From: Acidimicrobiaceae bacterium
Lineage (GTDB): Bacteria; Actinomycetota; Acidimicrobiia; Acidimicrobiales; UBA8190
Reading direction: 5' to 3'
DNA: 34,707 nucleotides
NCBI GenBank assembly: GCA_003453695.1
Contig: DMNK01000098.1
Coordinates: 326-35,032, forward strand
Of the stretch, positions 15,514-23,308 are shown piece by piece (the stretch's first letter is position 1; each line of letters starts with the position of its first letter). A program made the translations under genes and the position numbers. The notes below the pieces were generated by a model, which was given only the letters and a program-made list of their open reading frames with translations, was not told where the DNA came from and ran no database searches.

Positions 15514-16260
15514 ATGACGGTCAAACGAATGATCACGGAGTTGACGGGGAAGGCAAACGGGGCTCCCGCACGGTTGGCGCGCCATAGGCCTTGGACCTGG
15601 GGGGCGACCCCAGAAGAGGTTGCCGGCCCCTTCCCCTACCCCGACCTGGTGCCGGAAGGCAGGCGGTCGCCCACCATGGCCATCACCATCGATGCGACCC
15701 CCGAAGAGGTCTGGCCGTGGCTCGCCCAGCTGGGCTGGCAACGCGGGGGCTGGTATTCCTGGGACCTCCTGGACAACGGCGGGCGGCCCAGCGCAAAGGA
15801 AGTCCATCCCGAATGGCAGGACATCGCCATCGGCGATCTCCTCAAGTTCCGCGCTCTGGGCCGTGACATCGACGCCTACAAGGTCGGAGTCGTCGAACCC
15901 AACAGATATCTCGGTCTGTACGGCTACACCACTCTTGGAGGCCGTTGGCTCGATCCCAAGGAGCCCCGTCCGTCGTCATACATGGAAGGAACCTGGGGCT
16001 TTCTGCTCGAGCGTCTTGCTGATGGCCGCACTCGTCTTGTGATCAGCGGCTACCAGACCTACCGCCCCCGCTGGGTCGAGAGGTTCGTCGCCTCGTGGCT
16101 CCTCATCGCGCTCGTCTGGCCCATGCAGGCTCGGATGCTGGCCGTCCTCAAGCGGAACATCGAACGAGCTCCCAAGCTCGAGACGCCGTTGCCCGGCGTT
16201 GCGGCGCAGGTGACAGCGCCCAAGGCGCCGTCACCCGATGCGCTCGTCCCAGGGAGGTGA
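15514..16260 (+). CDS. SRPBCC-fold protein
   Basis: A 248-residue protein with a START/SRPBCC-like core: RSPTMAITIDATPEEVWPWLAQLGWQRGGWYSWDLLDN, then a Gly/Trp-rich middle (DIAIGDLLKFRALGRD, RYLGLYGYTTLGGRW) and a strand LADGRTRLVISGYQTYRP. A hydrophobic helix (VASWLLIALVWPMQARML) and a Pro/Ala-rich tail follow. Similar actinobacterial proteins have no assigned ligand. The ATG at 15514 is preferred; a GTG at 15484 lies only 6 bases from the second DosR-like box. It is the first gene of a likely operon with the CoA-binding and PPOX genes, the next starting 5 bases after its stop. Confidence 0.72.
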   Translation: MTVKRMITELTGKANGAPARLARHRPWTWGATPEEVAGPFPYPDLVPEGRRSPTMAITIDATPEEVWPWLAQLGWQRGGWYSWDLLDNGGRPSAKEVHPEWQDIAIGDLLKFRALGRDIDAYKVGVVEPNRYLGLYGYTTLGGRWLDPKEPRPSSYMEGTWGFLLERLADGRTRLVISGYQTYRPRWVERFVASWLLIALVWPMQARMLAVLKRNIERAPKLETPLPGVAAQVTAPKAPSPDALVPGR

Positions 16261-16265
16261 CGAAG

Positions 16266-16769
16266 ATGCTGTCAATGAAAGAAGCAACCTCGGACTTTCT
16301 CGCCCAGAAGCGGGTCGCCGTCACCGGCGTGTCGAGAAAGGGTGCCCAGGCTCATGGGGCCAACCTGATTTACCAACGACTGCGCGACCGCGGCTACCAG
16401 GTGTTCGCTGTCAACCCCAACGCGGACGAGGTCGAGGGTGATCACTGCTACCACGACCTGAAGTCGATCCCCGGAAGCGTTGACGGGGTCGTCATCGCAA
16501 CTCGGCCAGAGGTCGCTGACTCGACAGTGCAGGAGTGCGAAGAACTCGGCATCAAGCGGGTCTGGATGCACCAGCCGCCCTTCGGTCCAGGTAGCGCATC
16601 GGCAACGGCCGCGGAGTATGGCCGCCAGCACGGCATGACCGTCATCGATGGGGGTTGCCCGTGCATGTTCTCCCCGACCGCTGACCCGGGGCACAAGGTC
16701 CTGAAGCTGATGGGGCGGATGAACGGAAAGGTCCCGCGACGAATTGGCAGTGGGGTCCAGTCCACTTGA
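16266..16769 (+). CDS. CoA-binding domain protein (YccU-like)
   Basis: A 167-residue Rossmann-type CoA-binding protein. The sequence shows KRVAVTGVSRKGAQAHGANLIYQRLRDRGYQVFAVNP, then YHDLKSIPGSVDGVVIATRPE, CEELGIKRVWMHQPP, and VIDGGCPCMFSPT near the end. The order matches the single-domain CoA_binding family related to succinyl-CoA synthetase alpha. Its role is unknown; members often turn up with stress genes. The ATG at 16266 has an excellent GGGAGGTGA site about 6 bases upstream, and 5 bases separate it from the SRPBCC stop. Confidence 0.85.
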   Translation: MLSMKEATSDFLAQKRVAVTGVSRKGAQAHGANLIYQRLRDRGYQVFAVNPNADEVEGDHCYHDLKSIPGSVDGVVIATRPEVADSTVQECEELGIKRVWMHQPPFGPGSASATAAEYGRQHGMTVIDGGCPCMFSPTADPGHKVLKLMGRMNGKVPRRIGSGVQST

Positions 16770-16799
16770 ATCGAGCGGGTCGCACAGAGGGGAGGACCG

Positions 16800-17183
16800 A
16801 TGGATGCGGCGACTATCGCCCGTGAGCGCCACATCAGTCTCACCAGCTTCAAGCGGGACGGAACGCCGGTGTCCACTCCCGTGTGGTGCGCGAAGGAGAA
16901 CGGCTCGTTGCTGGTGTTCAGCGAGGCGAACTCGTGGAAGGTCAAGCGAATTCGACACGACCCTCACGTCCAGATAGCACCCTCGAGCGCAAGAGGCTCG
17001 CCTCATGGCCCAGCTGTCGACGGGGACGCACTCATCCTCGAAGACACCGCCGAGGTCGAGACTCTCCTCGCTCGCAAGTACGGATGGATGTGGCCGGCCT
17101 GTAACCGCCTGACGGTCCTCACTCGGCGGCTTCGTCGGCAATCTCCACCGAAGTCCGTGACGATCAAGATCACCCTGCGCTGA
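16800..17183 (+). CDS. PPOX-class F420-dependent oxidoreductase
   Basis: A 127-residue split-barrel flavin/F420-binding protein. It starts ATIARERHISLTSFKRDGTPVSTPVWCAKENGSLLVFSE, followed by NSWKVKRIRHDPHVQIAPSSARGS and VETLLARKYGWMWP, the pattern of the Rv2061c-like TIGR03666 group. Relatives bind F420 or FMN and reduce small electrophiles. The ATG at 16800 is preceded by GGAGG 5 bases upstream. It is the third gene of the SRPBCC cluster, 30 bases after the CoA-binding gene. The next feature downstream is the tRNA-Phe gene on the other strand. Confidence 0.85.
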   Translation: MDAATIARERHISLTSFKRDGTPVSTPVWCAKENGSLLVFSEANSWKVKRIRHDPHVQIAPSSARGSPHGPAVDGDALILEDTAEVETLLARKYGWMWPACNRLTVLTRRLRRQSPPKSVTIKITLR

Positions 17184-17253
17184 CGCGGATCATGCCATCG
17201 AACGCGTCTCGACGGACACGTTGCCCTCGTCGAAAGCGCCGCTGCTGTCTGCT

Positions 17254-17329
17254 TGGTGGTCGGGACCGGCATCGATCCGGTGACCTCACGCTTTTCAGGC
17301 GCGCGCTCTACCAACTGAGCTACCCGACC
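17254..17329 (-). tRNA. tRNA-Phe (GAA)
   Basis: The acceptor stem GGTCGGG/CCCGACC, D arm GCTCAGTTGGTAGAGC, anticodon stem CGCGC/GCGTG with loop CTGAAAA (anticodon GAA), and T-arm GATCGATGCC all fold normally. The 3' ACCA is encoded. It is the last of three tRNAs in the minus-strand direction. Confidence 0.93.
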
Positions 17330-17355
17330 GTCGACCCGGAGGCTACCCGGGAGAG

Positions 17356-17430
17356 CGGTCCTGACGGGATTTGAACCCGCGACCTCCGGCTTGACAGGCC
17401 GGCGTGCACTCCAAACTGCACCACAGGACC
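17356..17430 (-). tRNA. tRNA-Asp (GTC)
   Basis: The acceptor GGTCCTG/CAGGACC, anticodon stem CCGGC/GCCGG with loop CTGTCAA (anticodon GTC), and T-loop GGTTCAAATCC are all present. The discriminator is G. No CCA is encoded after it, unlike the neighbouring Phe and Glu genes. Confidence 0.93.
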
Positions 17431-17449
17431 TCGATCACTGGTGCGACCG

Positions 17450-17525
17450 TGGCACCCCCAACGGGATTCGAACCCGTGTTACCGCCTTGAAAGGGCGGCG
17501 TCCTCGGCCGCTAGACGATGGGGGC
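17450..17525 (-). tRNA. tRNA-Glu (TTC)
   Basis: The acceptor GCCCCCA/TGGGGGT includes a G-U first pair. The anticodon stem CCGCC/GGCGG carries loop CTTTCAA (anticodon TTC), and the T-loop is GGTTCGAATCC. The discriminator G and CCA are encoded. It lies 53 bases beyond the stop of the S51/CysRS-like fusion gene, so read-through from that operon is possible. Confidence 0.93.
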
Positions 17526-17578
17526 TCGACCCATCGGCGCCGCCAGGCTAGCAGGCAGCCCTTCGGGCGCGGCCGGGA

Positions 17579-18904
17579 CTAGCGGTCTTCGAACACCCAG
17601 GTCGGGCCCTGCGGTGTGTCGCGCACCTCGATGCCGTGCTCGGCCAATTGCTCGCGCACCCAGTCGGCGTCCTCGAAGCGGCCCTCCTGGCGGGCCTTCT
17701 CGCGCAGCCCGAGGGCGAGCGCCACGAACGGGCCGATCGTCTCGGCGGGGTCACGGGCACCTTCCTCGGCGAGCTCGGCCAGGTCCGTCACCATGGCCCG
17801 GAGCGCGGCGCGCCCCCGGTCGAACTCGTCCGACTGCAAAGTGTCGGCGCGCCACGCCCACATCTCGGCTTCGAGTGACAACGCCGCGTCACGCATGGTC
17901 GGGACGTCCCGCTCGGCCTTGGCGGTGCGGAACTGCGCCTCGAAGCTGCGGATGGCCTCGAGCAACGGCGAACCTCCGCCATCGGCGGCAGGCGGCCTGG
18001 GAGCGGTCGTCGACGGTGCCTCGGCGTCGGCGTCGGCGTCGGCGGCGGCGGTGGTGGCGGAGGAGACGGTGGCCGGCTCCGGCGACCAGCCGGACCGCAG
18101 CTCCTCGGCCATGGCCGGCAACCGGCTGATGGGGAACTCGGCTCCCGATTCCAGCGTCGTCGACCGGCCCTGCGCCCGCACGGTGACGACACCACGGCCG
18201 CTCACCCAGGCCGTGTCGGTCTCGAAGTCGAGGAACAGCGCCGTGTGCTCGTCCACCCCCAGGACAAATGCGCCGTCGGGCAGCATGGGCTCGAGCATGC
18301 GCAGGCGCTGCTCACCGAGATAGCAGAAGCGCGTGTCGTGGGTGCCCCCTTCGGCATTGTCGTAGTGGGGGATGACGGCCACATGGAGGCCAAGATCGGT
18401 GAGCAGATCGAGGCCCTCCTCCCAGTGGGGATCGTCTCCCACCTTGTAGATCTCGTACACGGGAACGGTCACCACGCCAAGCGTCAATGCCGCCGCCGAG
18501 GCGAACGTCAGGGCGCCGCCGTGGGTCAGCTTCTCGGCGAGCATGGACGGCACCAACGTGGACGCCCAATTGCGCAGGGCGTAGGTGGGGCTGCCGGGCC
18601 CGGCGAAGATGAGCGGGGCGGCGGCCAGCCGGGCCAGCACGGCGTCGCCTCCCGGGCCGCCCAGGTCGGCGGCCGACCGCATCCCGGCGGCCTCCATCTC
18701 GAACCCCACGCTGTCGTGGAAGTACGTGACCGCACGTGCCACGAGCTCGTCGGCGTTCATCTGGAACCCGAAGGGGGTGTCGAGCAACACGCCGTGCACG
18801 GGCGGGGGCCCGAGGCGGTCCACCACGGCGCGATGCATCTTCACCATCGTGGGTGCCGTCTCGCCGGAGCCCATGATGGTGAGGAGGCGGGTCATGGCCG
18901 ACAC
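17579..18904 (-). CDS. Peptidase S51/cyanophycinase-like domain fused to CysRS C-terminal domain
   Basis: A 441-residue two-domain protein. Residues 1-260 follow the peptidase E/cyanophycinase class I amidotransferase-like fold: MTRLLTIMGSGE, LIFAGPGSPTYALRNW, TFASAAALTLG at the nucleophile position (GxSAGA is usual, here A-S-A-A-A), VAVIPHYDN, and GVDEHTALFLDFE. A low-complexity Ala/Asp/Pro linker (about 280-310) follows. Residues 310-441 are helical and end DADWVREQLAEHGIEVRDTPQGPTW, the hallmark of the cysteinyl-tRNA synthetase C-terminal domain. No catalytic CysRS part is present. The start is GTG 18904, with an ATG 9 bases inside as alternative. It lies 10 bases after DUF2017 in the ctaA-clpS operon and just ahead of three tRNA genes. 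The function is unknown. Confidence 0.8.
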   Translation of the reverse strand: MSAMTRLLTIMGSGETAPTMVKMHRAVVDRLGPPPVHGVLLDTPFGFQMNADELVARAVTYFHDSVGFEMEAAGMRSAADLGGPGGDAVLARLAAAPLIFAGPGSPTYALRNWASTLVPSMLAEKLTHGGALTFASAAALTLGVVTVPVYEIYKVGDDPHWEEGLDLLTDLGLHVAVIPHYDNAEGGTHDTRFCYLGEQRLRMLEPMLPDGAFVLGVDEHTALFLDFETDTAWVSGRGVVTVRAQGRSTTLESGAEFPISRLPAMAEELRSGWSPEPATVSSATTAAADADADAEAPSTTAPRPPAADGGGSPLLEAIRSFEAQFRTAKAERDVPTMRDAALSLEAEMWAWRADTLQSDEFDRGRAALRAMVTDLAELAEEGARDPAETIGPFVALALGLREKARQEGRFEDADWVREQLAEHGIEVRDTPQGPTWVFEDR

Positions 18905-18914
18905 CGCGCCCTGG

Positions 18915-19403
18915 TCACCGGTCGTCCTTCACGTCGGGCAGCACTCCAGCCAGCGCTGCCACCACCTCTTCCTGCAGGAGGCTGAGATATCCGTACAGAG
19001 CGAGGCCGGGAGCACGCGGATCTTCGGGGTCGATGGAGCTCATGTCCTCGGTGACGTCGAGCTGGGTGCCCAGCACCAGGCGGAGAACCTCGAAGGCGCC
19101 CATCCACTGTTCCAGCTCTCCGAGCCCGACCGTCTCGGCCGAAGCCGTCTGCGCCAGGCAGTCCAGTGCATGACGGTGATGATCGAGCAGTGACTCGCCC
19201 ACCAGAGCCTGGTACTCGCGTTCGGCGGCGGGGTCGTCGGGATAGGCGACCGGGAAGAGCCGCTTGGTCGATTGGTCGCCGGTGGCCAGCAGCTCCTGTG
19301 CCTGCGCCGGAAGCCCCTCCAGCAGCTGGCGTTCCTCGGGCGACAGTCGGGGGTGGAAGCTGCCCTGTCGGTCACGGGTGAACCGCCGCCGCGACGGCGT
19401 CAC
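18915..19403 (-). CDS. DUF2017 protein
   Basis: A 162-residue mostly helical protein with [24 protein letters not shown] near the start, [20 protein letters not shown], and [21 protein letters not shown] in the middle. This is the actinobacterial DUF2017 pattern, found directly after clpS in many genomes. The function is unknown, but the fixed neighbourhood suggests a link to ClpS or Clp proteolysis. The GTG start overlaps the clpS stop as GTGA, so translation is probably coupled. Confidence 0.82.
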   Translation of the reverse strand: MTPSRRRFTRDRQGSFHPRLSPEERQLLEGLPAQAQELLATGDQSTKRLFPVAYPDDPAAEREYQALVGESLLDHHRHALDCLAQTASAETVGLGELEQWMGAFEVLRLVLGTQLDVTEDMSSIDPEDPRAPGLALYGYLSLLQEEVVAALAGVLPDVKDDR

Positions 19404-19693
19404 TCGGACTGCTCCATCGTCGCCCACAGCCCGTGCTCGTGGAGGCGGGCGACGTCTATCTCGGCTCGCTCCCGGGGACCGGAGCTGACGACGGCCCGGC
19501 CCTTGTGGTGCACGTCGAGCATGAGCTTCGTCGCCTTGTCGTGGGAGTACCCGAAGAGCTTCTGGAACACGTAGGTGACGTACGACATCAAGTTGACCGG
19601 GTCGTTCCACACGATGACGAGCCAGGGACGGTCGGGATGGACCTCTTCGCCACCGCGGGGAAGGTCGACCTCGACGGGCTGGGTGGTGGTCAT
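19400..19693 (-). CDS. clpS: ATP-dependent Clp protease adaptor ClpS
   Basis: A 97-residue adaptor that hands N-degron substrates to ClpA/ClpC-ClpP. The core [46 protein letters not shown] is the ClpS signature, including the N-end-rule pocket residues (ND, and the HHKG region). A C-terminal [20 protein letters not shown] completes the fold. The ATG at 19693 overlaps the stop of ctaA as ATGA. It is followed by DUF2017 with a GTGA overlap. Confidence 0.95.
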   Translation of the reverse strand: MTTTQPVEVDLPRGGEEVHPDRPWLVIVWNDPVNLMSYVTYVFQKLFGYSHDKATKLMLDVHHKGRAVVSSGPRERAEIDVARLHEHGLWATMEQSE

Positions 19694-20649
19694 CGGCCCA
19701 CTCCCGCCGCAATGGCAGGTGGGCTGAGCGCGGCATCCTCGGGCTCGGCCACCGCCGCCACCGCCCCGATCTCGACGTCGTGAGCCCGGAGTCCGTCGAG
19801 GAACCACACCGTGGCGCCCCACACCAGGGTGGCCCCGAAGACGTGGAACCCGACCAGCAGCGCCGGCACGTGCAGGAAGAACTGCGTGTAGCCGAGGGCA
19901 CCTTGGGCCACCACGGCGACGAGCATGAGCTCGCCGCGTCGTTCCACCCCCTCAGGAGCACGGGCGCGGCGCAACAGCGCCAGCTCCACGAGCAGGAGGG
20001 CTCCCGCGGCGATAGCGATGCCCGAGTGGGTGCGGGCCATGTCGTCCAGGGGCACGGGCAGGCGCACGGCGTCGGGGCCGCCGGCGTGCGGCCCGGAGCC
20101 GGTGGTGGCCGTTCCGGCGACGACGGCGAGCACGACGAGGGCGGAGAACAGCCAGGCCACCCGGCGCCCGGCGGAGGGAACCAGGGACCGGCCCGGCCCC
20201 CGGGCGCGCCCCGAGCGCAGGGCGAGGACCAGGGCCACGGTGAGCAGGGCCATGCCCACCATGAAGTGGGTCATCACGGCGTAGGGGTTGAGCTTCGAGT
20301 ACACGACCACCCCGCCCAGCACGGCTTCGCCCACCACCCCGCCCACCAGCGCCGCCGACAGCCAGGCCAGGTCCCGGCGCCGGGGACGGCGCAGCCACGA
20401 GGCGATCAGGGTGGCGGCCACGACGGCGGACAAGGCCACCACCACCATGCGATTGCTGAACTCGACGACGGGGTGGAACGTCAGGGGCGGGGTCACCGAT
20501 CGGGCCGAGCACGTGGGCCAGTCGGGGCACCCCAGACCGGAGTCCGTGAGCCGTACGGCGGCGCCCGACACGATGTTCAGGACGACCAGGACCAGGCTGG
20601 CCTGGGCGAGAAGGAGGAAGGCCCGGGGGCCGACACGGGGCATTCGCAC
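19690..20649 (-). CDS. ctaA: Heme A synthase (COX15/CtaA)
   Basis: A 319-residue polytopic protein that oxidises heme O to heme A for cytochrome aa3. It has about eight membrane helices. The early extracytoplasmic Cys pair is present ([10 protein letters not shown]). Heme-ligand-type His residues lie in [29 protein letters not shown] and [10 protein letters not shown]. The C-terminal tail is Ala/Glu-rich and lies after the last helix. The start is GTG 20649; an ATG 6 bases inside is the alternative. It heads the minus-strand operon ctaA-clpS-DUF2017-S51 fusion and is divergent from ctaB. Confidence 0.92.
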   Translation of the reverse strand: MRMPRVGPRAFLLLAQASLVLVVLNIVSGAAVRLTDSGLGCPDWPTCSARSVTPPLTFHPVVEFSNRMVVVALSAVVAATLIASWLRRPRRRDLAWLSAALVGGVVGEAVLGGVVVYSKLNPYAVMTHFMVGMALLTVALVLALRSGRARGPGRSLVPSAGRRVAWLFSALVVLAVVAGTATTGSGPHAGGPDAVRLPVPLDDMARTHSGIAIAAGALLLVELALLRRARAPEGVERRGELMLVAVVAQGALGYTQFFLHVPALLVGFHVFGATLVWGATVWFLDGLRAHDVEIGAVAAVAEPEDAALSPPAIAAGVGR

Positions 20650-20732
20650 CGAGATTCCATGGTAGTTGGGGGCTTTCTGCGGGCCTCCCAGCTTTGTCGG
20701 CCCAGCTAGGCGAGCCGTAGGCTCTTGCCGGC
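20650..20732. promoter_or_regulatory. Divergent ctaA/ctaB promoter region
   Basis: An 83-base gap serves both genes. TAGGCT (20718-20723) is a -10-like element only 10 bases ahead of the ctaB ATG. TACCAT on the minus strand (20659-20664) is similarly close to the ctaA GTG. Neither gene has a clear Shine-Dalgarno, so both may be leaderless. No convincing -35 elements were identified. Confidence 0.4.
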
Positions 20733-21632
20733 ATGACCGCTCTCGACCCTGCCGTGCGGGCAGGTGGTGTGAGGATCCGCAGCTACGTGGCGCTGACCAA
20801 GCCGCGCATCATCGAGCTGCTCCTCGTGACCACCTTGCCCACCATGTTCGTGGCCCGGCGCGGTGTGCCCGCGCTCGGCCTCATAGTGGCCACCCTGGTG
20901 GGCGGAGCACTCGCCGCCGGGGGTGCCAACGCCATCAACATGGTGGTCGACCGGGACATCGACCGGGTCATGCACCGCACCCGGCACCGCCCCCTCGTGA
21001 CCGGGGAGCTCACCCCGGGCAGGGCGCTCGTCTTCGCCCTCGTCCTCGAGGCCGTTGCCTTCGTCGAGCTGGCCCTGGCCGTCAACCTGCTCTCGGCGGT
21101 GCTGGCCGTGTCGGCCACGCTCTTCTACGTCTTCGTCTACACGCTCTGGTTGAAGCGGACCTCGAGCCAGAACATCGTCATCGGCGGCGCCGCCGGGGCC
21201 GTGCCGGTGCTGGTGGGCTGGGCGGCGGTGACCGACGGCCTGGGATGGGCGCCGCTCGTGCTCTTCGCCGTCATCTTCATCTGGACCCCGCCGCACTTCT
21301 GGTCCCTGGCCGTGCGCTACCGCGACGACTACGAGGCGGCCCAGGTGCCCATGCTTCCCGTCGTGGCCACCTTGAGCCGCACGGCGGGCCAGATCCTGCT
21401 CTACACCACCGCGCTCGTGGCCGTGACCGTAGTGTTCGCCGCCGTGGGACACATGGGTGCGCTCTATCTCGCTGCCGCCGTCGTGCTCGGGGCGCTGTTC
21501 CTCGTCTACGCCGTGCGGCTCAGGCGGGAGCAGACGCCGCGGGCAGCCATGGCCCTGTTCAAGTACTCGATCACCTACCTCACCCTGCTGTTCGTCGCCA
21601 TGGCCGGCGACGTCCTCATCCGCTTCCACTGA
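20733..21632 (+). CDS. ctaB: Protoheme IX farnesyltransferase (heme O synthase)
   Basis: A 299-residue UbiA-superfamily membrane prenyltransferase that adds farnesyl to heme b. The first Asp-rich motif is NMVVDRDIDRVMHRT (about residues 70-84). The second conserved loop is YRDDYEAAQVPMLPVV, and WTPPHFWSLAVRYRDD is the CtaB-specific signature. Seven to nine membrane helices follow the usual pattern. The ATG at 20733 begins the protein just before the conserved YVALTKPRIIELLLVTT. It works upstream of ctaA in heme A synthesis. Confidence 0.95.
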   Translation: MTALDPAVRAGGVRIRSYVALTKPRIIELLLVTTLPTMFVARRGVPALGLIVATLVGGALAAGGANAINMVVDRDIDRVMHRTRHRPLVTGELTPGRALVFALVLEAVAFVELALAVNLLSAVLAVSATLFYVFVYTLWLKRTSSQNIVIGGAAGAVPVLVGWAAVTDGLGWAPLVLFAVIFIWTPPHFWSLAVRYRDDYEAAQVPMLPVVATLSRTAGQILLYTTALVAVTVVFAAVGHMGALYLAAAVVLGALFLVYAVRLRREQTPRAAMALFKYSITYLTLLFVAMAGDVLIRFH

Positions 21633-21686
21633 CCGGCCCTTCCCGGGCTTGTCGGCGGTGTGGCGGGCTCCGCAGCCTGCGTCGGC

Positions 21687-21708
21687 AGTCAGCCGGCGGT
21701 CAGCCGGC
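21687..21708. repeat. Tandem 11-bp duplication at a gene end
   Basis: The 11-mer GTCAGCCGGCG occurs twice in direct tandem, covering the stop codon of the methyltransferase gene. It is a small slippage-type duplication with no apparent function. Confidence 0.6.
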
Positions 21709-22440
21709 GGTGACGGCGAAGCGGGGAGGGACGCCCACCAGGCGTTCGGGGAGCGGGAGCGCCCGCCGTTCGGCGCGCGTGACCTCCTTCAGCCACACCA
21801 CGGTCGTCGCCTTCCAGCCGGCGGCGGCCACCGTCGCCGTCACCTCCGCGGGAGGGGTGCCGGTGCCGAAGGGGAGCGAGCGGCGCAGGGCCTCGTCGTA
21901 CTCGCCGTGGTGGTCGGAGGGCGTACCCCGCCATTGGCGCAGGCGACGTCGGAGCCGGGCGCGGGCCGTCTCGAGCGGTCCCGTCCGTCCCCAGACGGTC
22001 TCGAAGAGCACGAGACGGTCGGCGGCGCCGCGCCAGGCGCCCAACGCCGCTCCGGGGTCGGGCAGGGTCCACAGCAGGTGCCGCTCGACGACGACGTCGA
22101 AGCGTCCCGGTGGCGGCTGGTCGGCGGGTCCGACCACGGTGGTCACGTGGAGGCCCTCGGCGGCGGCCGATTCTGTGAGCCGCTGCAGCATGGCGGGAGC
22201 CAGGTCGAGGGCCGTCACCCGGTGGCCGGCCCGGGCGGCGGCCAGGCTCAGGAAGCCTGTGCCGGCGCCGCAGTCGAGGACCGACGCCGGCGGCGGGGGA
22301 AGGAGGCGGGCCAGGGTCCCGGCCCACACCCGCTGCACGGCCGGGTCCCGGGGCCGGTGCCCGGGAGCGTTGTCGTAGGTGGCGGCGTCCTCGTCCCAGA
22401 AGCGTCGGATCTCGGCCAGCGCGTCGTCCGGGTGGTCCAT
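21700..22440 (-). CDS. Class I SAM-dependent methyltransferase
   Basis: A 246-residue methyltransferase. Motif I is SVLDCGAGTGFLSLAAARAGH, followed by VTALDLAPAMLQRL (acidic ribose-binding residue) and a FDVVVERHLLWTLPDP motif IV region. The N-terminal RRFWDEDAATYDNAPGHRP segment is typical of Methyltransf_11/25-type enzymes, some of which act on small molecules. The substrate cannot be predicted. The ATG at 22440 is chosen; an in-frame TTG 18 bases upstream is possible. It is divergent from the SDR at 22468 with only 27 bases between. Confidence 0.85.
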   Translation of the reverse strand: MDHPDDALAEIRRFWDEDAATYDNAPGHRPRDPAVQRVWAGTLARLLPPPPASVLDCGAGTGFLSLAAARAGHRVTALDLAPAMLQRLTESAAAEGLHVTTVVGPADQPPPGRFDVVVERHLLWTLPDPGAALGAWRGAADRLVLFETVWGRTGPLETARARLRRRLRQWRGTPSDHHGEYDEALRRSLPFGTGTPPAEVTATVAAAGWKATTVVWLKEVTRAERRALPLPERLVGVPPRFAVTAG

Positions 22441-22467
22441 TCGGCCCGTTTCTACCAAGATGCCGGC

Positions 22468-23247
22468 GTGCAGATCTCCGGCTCCACCGTCCTCGTCACC
22501 GGCGCGTCCTCAGGGATCGGCGCCGCTCTGGCCCGGCGCCTGGCCTCCGACGGCGCCACGGTCGGGATCGTCGCCCGCCGTCAGGACCGCCTGGCCCAGG
22601 TCCTGGCCGACTGCCAGGCCGCGTCGCCGCAGTCGCGGATGTGGGTGGCCGATCTGTCCGACGTAGACGGGGCCGAGGGCGTGGTGCTCGAGGCGTGGGA
22701 CACCTTCGGACATCTCGACTGCCTGGTGAACAACGCCGGGGTGCCCATGCGCCGCCACACCACCAAGCTCGACGCCGAGACCCTCGACTGGGTCATGCGG
22801 GTGAACTTCACGGCGCCGGCCCGCATGACGATGGCGGTGCTGCCCCGCATGCTGGAGCGGGGTTCGGGGATGATCGTGAACGTCTCCAGCGTGGCGGGAC
22901 GCCTCGGCAACGCCAACGAAGCGGCGTATTCGGCCTCCAAGTTCGCCCTGTGCGGCTGGAGCGAAGCCATCGCCGTCGACCTCTTCGACACCGGCGTCAA
23001 GGTCCGGCTCGTCAATCCGGGCCCCATCGACACCGAGATCTGGGACCTGCCCGACAACGACGATCCGCTCGTCGACGTGCCCAAGGTGTCGTCCGAGGAC
23101 ATGGCGGACGCCATCGTCAACGCCATGGAGGGCGACGCCTTCGAGACCTACTTCCCCGACATGAAGGCGATCATCGAGATGAAGACCTCCGATCCCGACA
23201 CCTTCTTGCAGGGCATGGCCGACATGGCCCGCGCCGCCCACCGCTGA
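22468..23247 (+). CDS. Short-chain dehydrogenase/reductase
   Basis: A 259-residue classical SDR. All motifs are present: VLVTGASSGIGAALARRLA (cofactor loop), VADLSD, LVNNAGVPM, VNVSSVAG (Ser), and YSASKFAL (Tyr and Lys). NPGPIDTEIWDLP follows the active site. VGIVARRQDRL, with basic residues after the second strand, suggests NADPH preference. The C-terminal third (DAFETYFPDMKAIIEMK) replaces the usual DGG ending, as in the DHRS7-like or FabG-unlike group. The GTG start at 22468 is used, and the nearby ATG is out of frame. Confidence 0.88.
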   Translation: MQISGSTVLVTGASSGIGAALARRLASDGATVGIVARRQDRLAQVLADCQAASPQSRMWVADLSDVDGAEGVVLEAWDTFGHLDCLVNNAGVPMRRHTTKLDAETLDWVMRVNFTAPARMTMAVLPRMLERGSGMIVNVSSVAGRLGNANEAAYSASKFALCGWSEAIAVDLFDTGVKVRLVNPGPIDTEIWDLPDNDDPLVDVPKVSSEDMADAIVNAMEGDAFETYFPDMKAIIEMKTSDPDTFLQGMADMARAAHR

Positions 23248-23308
23248 ACCGCGGATCGGGCGTGTCGCATCGGGAGCCGGCGGTCCGAAGGACGACCCGG
23301 GCTGGACT

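Noticed and set aside
14352..15536. A 394-codon minus-strand frame opposite the ketosynthase partner
   Set aside because: It has no recognisable domain and overlaps a protein with clear thiolase-fold features and consistent codon use on the plus strand.
17254..17525. tRNA cluster as an integration site of a mobile element
   Set aside because: No integrase and no repeated tRNA 3' end were found in the window, and the flanks are core-type genes.
18000..18062. GTCGGC repeats that could be taken for an array or satellite
   Set aside because: They encode an Ala/Asp-rich linker in frame within the S51 fusion gene and have no spacers, so they are not CRISPR.
18915..19961. A 348-codon minus-strand frame extending DUF2017 upstream
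   Set aside because: The added part is an out-of-frame reading of clpS and ctaA. The GTG at 19403 with GTGA overlap is the natural start.
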